Positions 57,987 through 64,000 of a DNA stretch of 64,000 bases are shown here, in pieces; within the stretch, counting starts at the first letter, position 1, and the number at the start of each line of letters is the position of its first letter. Below the pieces are notes generated by a model. It worked only from the letters and a program-made list of their open reading frames with translations. It made no database searches and had not been told where the DNA came from. Origin of the DNA: Balaenoptera acutorostrata (Eukaryota > Chordata > Mammalia > Artiodactyla > Balaenopteridae); the NCBI RefSeq assembly GCF_949987535.1, contig NC_080075.1, forward strand, positions 57,137,636 to 57,201,635, given 5' to 3'. The position numbers and the translations under genes were made by a program.

Positions 57987-58838
57987 ATGGAACAAAAACC
58001 ACATTCACAGAAAGATAGACAAGATGAAAAGGAACAAGATAAAACCCCAGAAAAACAACTAAATGAAGTGGAGATAGGCAACCTTCCAGAAAAAGAATTC
58101 AGAATGATGATAGTGAAGATGATCCAGGACCTCGGAAAAAGAATGAAGGCAAAGATCGAGAAGATGCAAGAAATGTTTAACAAAGACCTAGAAGAATTAA
58201 AGAACAAACAAACAGAGATGAACAATACAATAACTGAAATGAAAACTACACTAGAAGGAATCAACAGCAGAATAACTGAGGCAGAAGAACAGATAAGTGA
58301 CCTGGAAGACAGAATGGTGGAATTCACTGCTGCGGAAGAGAATAAAGAAAAAAGAATGAAAAGAAATGAAGACAGCCTAAGAGACCTCTGGGACAACATT
58401 AAACGCAACAACATTCACATTATAAGGGTCCCAGAAGGAGAAGAGAGAGAGAAAGGACCAGAGAAAATATTTGAAGACATTATAGTCAAAAACTTCCCTA
58501 ACATGGGAAAGGAAATAGCCACCCAAGTCCAGGAAGCGCAGAGAGTCCCATACGGGATAAACCCAAGGAGAAACATGCTTAGACACATAGTAATCAAAGT
58601 GGCAAAAATTAAAGACAAAGAAAAATTATTGAAAGCAGCAAGGGAAAAACAACAAATAACATACAAGGGAACTCCCATAAGGTTAACAGCTGATTTCTCA
58701 GCAGAAACACTACAAGCCAGAAGGGAGTGGGAAAACATATATAAAGCAATGAAAGGGAAGAACCTACAACCAAGATTACTCTACCTGGCAAGGATCACAT
58801 TCAGATTCAATGGAGAAAGCAAAAGCTTTACAGACTAG
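57987..58838 (+). CDS. LINE-1 ORF1 protein, C-terminally truncated
   Basis: The 283-codon frame encodes the L1 RNA-binding chaperone that trimerises and coats the L1 transcript in cytoplasmic particles. Residues 40-135 form a long heptad coiled coil (KMIQDLGKRM to MKRNEDSLRD). An RRM-like domain follows at about 141-235 (NNIHIIRVPEGE, REKGPEKIFEDII), then a basic C-terminal domain (from about 236, TLQARREWENIY). Where mammalian ORF1p usually has YPAK, this copy reads YLAR at 266-269. The frame closes at TAG (58,836-58,838), but the same frame stays open for 21 more codons with L1-like sequence ([20 protein letters not shown]...) to TAA at 58,902-58,904, so the TAG is probably a point mutation removing the last 22 residues. 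The start ATG follows the leader directly. Expression is unknown. Confidence 0.88.
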   Translation: MEQKPHSQKDRQDEKEQDKTPEKQLNEVEIGNLPEKEFRMMIVKMIQDLGKRMKAKIEKMQEMFNKDLEELKNKQTEMNNTITEMKTTLEGINSRITEAEEQISDLEDRMVEFTAAEENKEKRMKRNEDSLRDLWDNIKRNNIHIIRVPEGEEREKGPEKIFEDIIVKNFPNMGKEIATQVQEAQRVPYGINPRRNMLRHIVIKVAKIKDKEKLLKAAREKQQITYKGTPIRLTADFSAETLQARREWENIYKAMKGKNLQPRLLYLARITFRFNGESKSFTD

Positions 58839-58962
58839 CAAAAGCTAAGAGAATTCAGCACCACCAAACCAGCTCTACAACAAATGCTAAAGGAACTTCT
58901 CTAAGTGGGAAACACAACAGAAGAAAAGGACCTACAAAAACAAACCCAAAACAATTAATAAA

Positions 58963-61900
58963 ATGGTAATGGGAACATATATATTGATAATTACCATAAA
59001 CGTGAATGGATTAAATGCTCCAACCAAAAGACACAGGCTTGCTGAATGGATACAAAAAGAAGACCGTTATATATGCTGTCCTCAAGAGACCCACTTCAGA
59101 CCTAGGGACACATACAGACTGAAAGTTAGGGGATGGGAAAAGATATTCCATGCAAATGGAAATCAAAAGAAACCTGGAGAAGCAATACTCATATCAGATA
59201 AAATAGACTTTAAAATAAAGAATGTTACAAGAGACAAGGAAGGACACTACATAATGATCAAGGGATCAATCCAAGAAGAAGGTATAACAATTATAAATAT
59301 ATATGCACCCAACATAGGAGCACCTCAATACATAAGACAACTGCTGACAGCTATAAAAGAGGAAATCAACAGTAACACAATAATAGTGGGGGACTTTAAC
59401 ACCTCATTTACATCAATGGACAGATCAACCAACATGAAAATAAATAAGGAAACAGAAGCTTTAAATGACACAGTAGACCAGATAGATTTAATTGATATTT
59501 ATAGGACATTCCATCCAAAAACAGCAGATTACACTGTCTTCTCAAGTGTGCACGGAACATTCTCCAGGATAGGTCACATCCTGGGTCACAAATCAAGCCT
59601 CAGTAAATTTAAGAAAATTGAAATCAGATCAAGCAACTTTTTTGACCACAACGGTATAAGATTAGAAATGAATTACAGGGTAAAAAACACAAACACATGG
59701 AGGCTAAACAATACGTTATTAAACAACCAAGAGAGCAATGAAGAAATCAAAGAGGAAATCAAAAAATACCTAGAGACAAATGACAATGAAAACACGACGA
59801 TCCAAAACCTATGGGATGCAGCAAAAGCAGTTCTAAGAGGGAAGTTTATAGCAATACAATCCTACCTCAAGAAACAGCAAACATCTCAATCTAACCTTAC
59901 ACCTAAAGGAACTAGAGAAAGAAGAACAAACAAAACCCAAAGTTAGTAGAAGGGAAGAAATCATCAAGATAAGAGCAGAAATAAATGAAACAGAAACAAA
60001 GGAAACAATAGCAAAGATCAATAAAACTAAAAGCTGGTTCTTTGAGAAGGTAAACAAAATTGATAAACCATTAGCCAGATTCATCAAGAAAAAGAGGGAG
60101 CGGACTCAAATCAATAATATTAGAAACGAAAAAGGAGAAGTTACAACAGACACCACAGAAATACAAAGCATCCAAAGAGACTACCACAAGCAACTCTATG
60201 CCAATAAAACAGACAACCTGGAAGAAATGGACAAATTCTTAGAAAGGTGTAACCTTCCAAGACTGAACCAGGAAGAAATAGAAAATATGAACAGACCAAT
60301 CACAAGTAATGAAATTGAAACTGTGATTAAAAATCTTCCAACAAACAAAAGTCCAGGACCAGATGGCTTCACAGGTGAATTCTGTCAAACATTTAGAGAA
60401 AAGCTAACACCCATTCTTCTCAAACTCTTCCAAAAAATTGCAGTGGAAGGAACACTCCCAAACCCATTCTACGAGGCCACCATCACCCTGAAATCAAAAC
60501 CAGACAAAGATGTCACAAAAAAAGAAAATTACAGACCAATATCACTGATGAATATAGATGCAAAAATCCTCAACAAAATACTAGCAAACAGAATCCAACA
60601 ACACATTAAAAGGATCATACACCATGATCAAGTGGGATTGATCCCAGGGATGCAAGGATTCTTCAATATATGCAAATCAACCAATGTGATACAGCATGTT
60701 AACAAACTGAAGAATAAAACCCATATGATCATCTCGATAGATGCAGAAAAAGCTTTTGACAAAATTCAACACCCATTTATGATAAAAACTCTCCAGAAAG
60801 TGGGCATAGAGGGAACCTACCTCAACGTAATAAAGGCAATATATGACAAACCCACAGCAAACATCATTCTCAATGGTGAAAAACTGAAAGCATTTCCTCT
60901 AAGATCAGGAAAAAGACAAGGATGTCCACTCTTGCCACTATTATTCAACATAGTTTTGGAAGTCCTAGCCACGGCAATCAGAGAAGAAAAAGAAATAAAA
61001 GGAATACAAATTGGAAAAGAAGAAGTAAAACTGTCATTGCTTGCAGGTGACATGATACTATACACAGAGAATCCTAAAGATGCCACCAGAAAACTACTAG
61101 AGCTAATCAATGAATTTGGTAAAGTTGCAGGACACAAAATTAATGCACAGAAATCTCTTGCATTCCTATACACTAATGATGAAAAATCTGAAAGAGAAAT
61201 TAAGGAAACACTCCCATTTACCATTGCAACAAAAGAATAAAATACCTAGGAATAAACCTACCTAGGGAGACAAAAGACCTGTATGCAGAAAATTATAAGA
61301 CACTGGTGGAAGAAATTAAAGATGATACAAACAGATGGAGAGATGTACCATGTTCTTGGATTGGAAGAATCAATATTTTGAAAATGTCTATACTACCCAA
61401 AGCAATCTACAGATTCAATGCAATCCCTGTCAAATTACCAATGGCATTTTTTACAGAACTAGAACAAAAAATCTTAAAATTTGTTTGGAGACACAAAAGA
61501 CCCCAAATAGCCAAAGCAGTCTTGAGGGAAAAAAACGGAGCTGGAGGAATTAGACTCCCTGACTTCAAACTATACTACAAAGCTACAGTAATCAAGACAA
61601 TATGGTACTGGCACAAAAACAGAAATATAGATGAGTGGAACAGGATGGAAAGCCCAGAGATAAACCCACGCATCTATGGTCAACTAATCTATGACAAAGG
61701 AGGCAAGGATATACAATGGAGAAAAGACAGTCTCTTCAATAAGTGGTGCTGGGAAAACTGGACAGCTCCATGTAAAAGAATGAAATTAGAACATTCCCTA
61801 ACACCATACACAAAAACAAACTAAAAATGGATTTGAGACCTAAATGTAAGACCGGACACTATAAAACTCTTAGAGGAAAACATAGGAAGAACACTCTTTG

Positions 61901-62762
61901 ACATAAATCACAGCAAGATCTTTTTTGATCCACCTCCTAGAGTAATGGAAATAAAAACAAAAATAAACAAATGAGACCCAATGAAACTTCAAAGCTTTTG
62001 CACAGCAAAGGAAACTACAAACAAGACGAAAAGGCAACCCTCAGAATGGGAGAAAATATTTGCAAACGAATCAATGGACAAAGGATTAATCTCCAAAATA
62101 TATAAACAGCTCATGCAGCTCAATATTAGGAAAACAAACAACCCAATGCAAAAATGGGCAGAAGACCTAAATAGACATTTCTCCAAAGAAGACATACAGA
62201 TGGCCAAGAAGCACATGAAAATCTGCTCAACGTCACTAATTATTAGAGAAATGCAAATCAAAACTACAGTGAGGTATCACCTCACACCAGTTAGAATGGG
62301 CATCATCAGAAAATCTACAAACAACAGATGCTGGAGAGAGTGTGTAGAAAAGGGAACCCTCTTGGACTGTTGGTGGGAATGTAAATTGATACAGCCACTA
62401 TGGAGAACAGTATGGAGGTTCCTTAAAAAAGTAAAAGTAGAATTACCATATGACCCAGCAATCCCACTAGTGGGCATATACCCAGAAAAACCATAATTCA
62501 AAAAGACACATGCACCCCAATGTTCATTGCAGCACTGTTTACAACAGGCAGGTCATAGAAGCAACCTAAATGCCCATTGACAGATGAATGGATAAAGAAG
62601 ATGTGGTATATATATACAATGGAATATTACTCAGCCATAAAAAGGAACGAAATTGGGTCATTTGTATAGACGTGGATGGACCTAGAGACTGTCATACAGA
62701 GTGAAGTAAGTCAGAAAGAGAAAAACAAATATTGTATATTAACGCATATATGTGGAACCTAG
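58963..62762 (+). pseudogene. LINE-1 ORF2 (endonuclease / reverse transcriptase), broken
   Basis: This is the enzyme that nicks target DNA and reverse-transcribes L1 RNA. Segment 1 (58,963-59,946, 327 codons) is the AP-type endonuclease and keeps N13, E42, D144, N146 (GDFN) and H229. The residue equivalent to human D205 is glycine (RIGHIL, codon 59,572-59,574). A frameshift at about 59,870-59,900 moves to the frame of 60,227-61,240, the reverse transcriptase (SPGPDGF; RQGCPL). Its catalytic FADD is LAGD (61,040-61,051). A second frameshift lies at about 61,232-61,238. In-frame stops follow at 61,822, 61,834 and 61,972, a third frameshift near 62,487 and further stops near 62,556 and 62,667. 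The C-terminal cysteine motif reads CWREC...DC..EC, with aspartate where histidine is usual. Retrotransposition activity is excluded on several counts. Confidence 0.93.
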
Positions 62763-63012
62763 AAAAATGGTACAGATGAACTGGTTTGCAGGGTAGAAAT
62801 TGAGTCAGCGATGTACAGAACAAACGTATGGACACCAAGGGGGGAAAGCGTCGGGGGGGGGGTGGTGTGATGAATTGAGAGATTGGGATTGACATGTATA
62901 CACTCATATGTATAAAATGGATAAGTAATAAGAACCTGCTGTATAAAAAAATCAAATAAAATAAAATTCAAAAATTATAAAAGATTAAGAAAAGAAAGTA
63001 ATTATTGATATG
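62763..63012 (+). other. LINE-1 3' UTR and A-rich tail, with G-runs
   Basis: It follows the end of ORF2. Two G-runs, six G at 62,839-62,844 and ten G at 62,853-62,862, are followed by TGG. L1 3' UTRs of several mammals carry such G-rich, quadruplex-prone tracts. The element closes with A-rich sequence from about 62,945 (AAAAAAATCAAATAAAATAAAATTC) to the right target-site duplication. Confidence 0.8.
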
Positions 63013-64000
63013 TTAAAAAATAATCCTATGAAATCTTCAAAAAAGCTATTAGAATTAATAAGTGAATTTAGCAATGTCACAGCATTCAAGGTCAATATAC
63101 ATAAAATCAATTGTATTTCTATTAGCTAGCAATAAACAATTGGAAAATGAAATAAAACTACAATACCACTAACAAAAGCAACTTTTTAGAAAACATAAAT
63201 AATAGGAATAAGTATGCACACTATAGTGGATGAACAAGATCCGTTTAGTAAAAACTATCAAGACCTGTTTACTGAAAACTATAAAACATTACTGATGGAA
63301 ATTAAAGAGGAATTAAATAAATGGAGTGATATATTATGATTATGGATGGAAAGAGATTTAATATGTCAGTTCTCTCCAAATTTATCTATGGATTCAATGC
63401 AATTCCAATTAAAATAGCAACAGGCTTTTTTGGGGATAGGGATTGCCAAGCTGATTGTAATATTTATATGAAATTCAAAGAACCTAGGATATCCAAAACA
63501 ACTTTTGGAAAAAGAAAACAAAATTAGATGACTTACACAATCTGATTCCAAAACTTATAAATCTATAATAATTAAGACAGTGTGGTATTGGCATAAGGAT
63601 AGACATATAGGTCAATGGAGCAAAAGGGAATCTAGGAAGAGATCTGAACACTTATGGTCAATTGATTTCCAACAAAGATGCAAAGGTAATTCGGGGCGGG
63701 GGGAAGGATAGTCCTTTCAACAAATAATGCCATAACAACTGGATATCAGTATGAAAAAAAATGAACTTTGACTCTTATATCACACCATATTAAAAATAAA
63801 ATCCAAATGTATAACATTCCTAAACTGAAAAGACAACAATTCAAACTTCTAGATGAAAACATAGGAGAATAAGATTCATGATGGTGGTGTGAGCAGAGAT
63901 TTGTTAGGACACAAAAGGCAGTAGCCAAAAAAGAAAAAGGAAATAAAAAAGACAACTTAGCCTTCATCAAAGTTTAAAACTTTTGCTCTTCCAAAAACAC
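63013..64000 (+). pseudogene. Old LINE-1 ORF2 relic, 3' part (runs off the window)
   Basis: It resumes exactly where 57,147 left off: AATCCTATGAAATCTTCAAAAAAGCTATTAG, then ATTAGCAATGTCACAGCATTCAAGGTCAATATACA, GATTCAATGCAATTCCAATTAAAATAGCAACAGG, GTGTGGTATTGGCATAAGGATAGACATATAG. These are the L1 ORF2 region after the RT active site. Stops and indels are dense. About 1 kb of ORF2 plus the 3' UTR should lie beyond the window edge. Confidence 0.85.

Larger units (their letters stand above)
57148..63012 (+). mobile_element. Nearly full-length younger LINE-1
   Basis: A 5.86 kb sense-strand LINE-1 with all sections in order: 5' UTR (57,148-57,986), ORF1 (57,987 to about 58,904), a 58-base spacer, ORF2 (58,963 to about 62,762), 3' UTR and an A-rich tail. 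Target-site duplications of 15-19 bases bracket it. It inserted in an older L1 in the same direction. ORF1 is almost whole and ORF2 is broken, so age is moderate. The family looks like the L1 lineage of cetartiodactyls. Some 5' UTR may be missing, because I cannot compare it with a family consensus. Confidence 0.92.

Noticed and set aside
57923..58414. 163-codon minus-strand frame within the LINE-1
   Set aside because: Antisense shadow of the A-rich, stop-poor ORF1 sequence.
63013..64000. Separate younger LINE-1 at the window end
   Set aside because: The sequence continues the old L1 ORF2 in register after the inserted element and is too diverged to be part of the younger copy.

Overview
The window is nuclear DNA from a mammal, most likely a cetacean. 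It is AT-rich, with no operon-like gene packing and many interspersed repeats. At least four copies belong to the long tRNA-derived SINE families (CHR-1/CHR-2 type) that are shared by whales, hippos and ruminants, and three shorter tRNA-Glu-type SINEs are also present. A 5.9 kb LINE-1 has ORF1 and ORF2 of the kind I know from cetartiodactyls. I see no BovB or Bov-A type elements, which argues against a ruminant. The assignment rests on recognition of repeat families, not on a database search.

I find no host protein-coding gene, exon, rRNA, tRNA or snRNA gene that I can support. The longest open frames belong to the LINE-1 at 57,148-63,012. The others are chance frames, several of them inside SINEs, which stay open on both strands because their tRNA-derived sequence is GC-rich. 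The window reads as intergenic or deep intronic DNA.

Layout. 1-12.5 kb: mostly repeat-poor sequence with one MLT1-like LTR (4.15 kb), one CHR-1-like SINE (6.7 kb) and a 5.4 kb block with no repeat I recognise (7.06-12.48 kb). 12.5-15.5 kb: a nest of ancient MIR, L2 and L1 pieces, with a SINE inside a MIR and a cluster of inverted and direct repeats at 13.39-13.48 kb. 17.7-27.3 kb: DNA transposon relics (MER20, MER5A, a hAT element with L1 and SINE insertions inside it), old L1 3' ends, a compound microsatellite and a probable ERVL LTR. 27.4-30.7 kb: repeat-poor apart from a degenerate tandem duplication. 30.7-40.3 kb: old L1 3' ends, a SINE, an MLT1-like LTR, L2 and MIR. 40.3-44 kb: repeat-poor. 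46-48.5 kb: three SINEs, two of them inside MIRs. 48.5-52 kb: repeat-poor.

52.7-64 kb is one large nest. An old, heavily mutated LINE-1 (52.69-57.15 kb, resuming at 63.01 kb and running off the window) was hit by two short L1 insertions and then by a nearly complete younger LINE-1 in the same orientation. The younger copy keeps an almost whole ORF1 (an in-frame stop removes the last 22 residues) and a broken ORF2. ORF2 has three frameshifts, several stops, a lost endonuclease aspartate, an altered reverse-transcriptase active-site motif and an altered C-terminal zinc-knuckle residue. It should be unable to mobilise itself.

I did not find a convincing new biological system. The most unusual sequence is the hairpin cluster at 13,386-13,483. 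Next are a second hairpin at 38.66 kb, the tandem duplication at 29.2 kb, SINEs with interrupted 3' tails, and two SINEs inserted at nearly the same point of two separate MIR copies.
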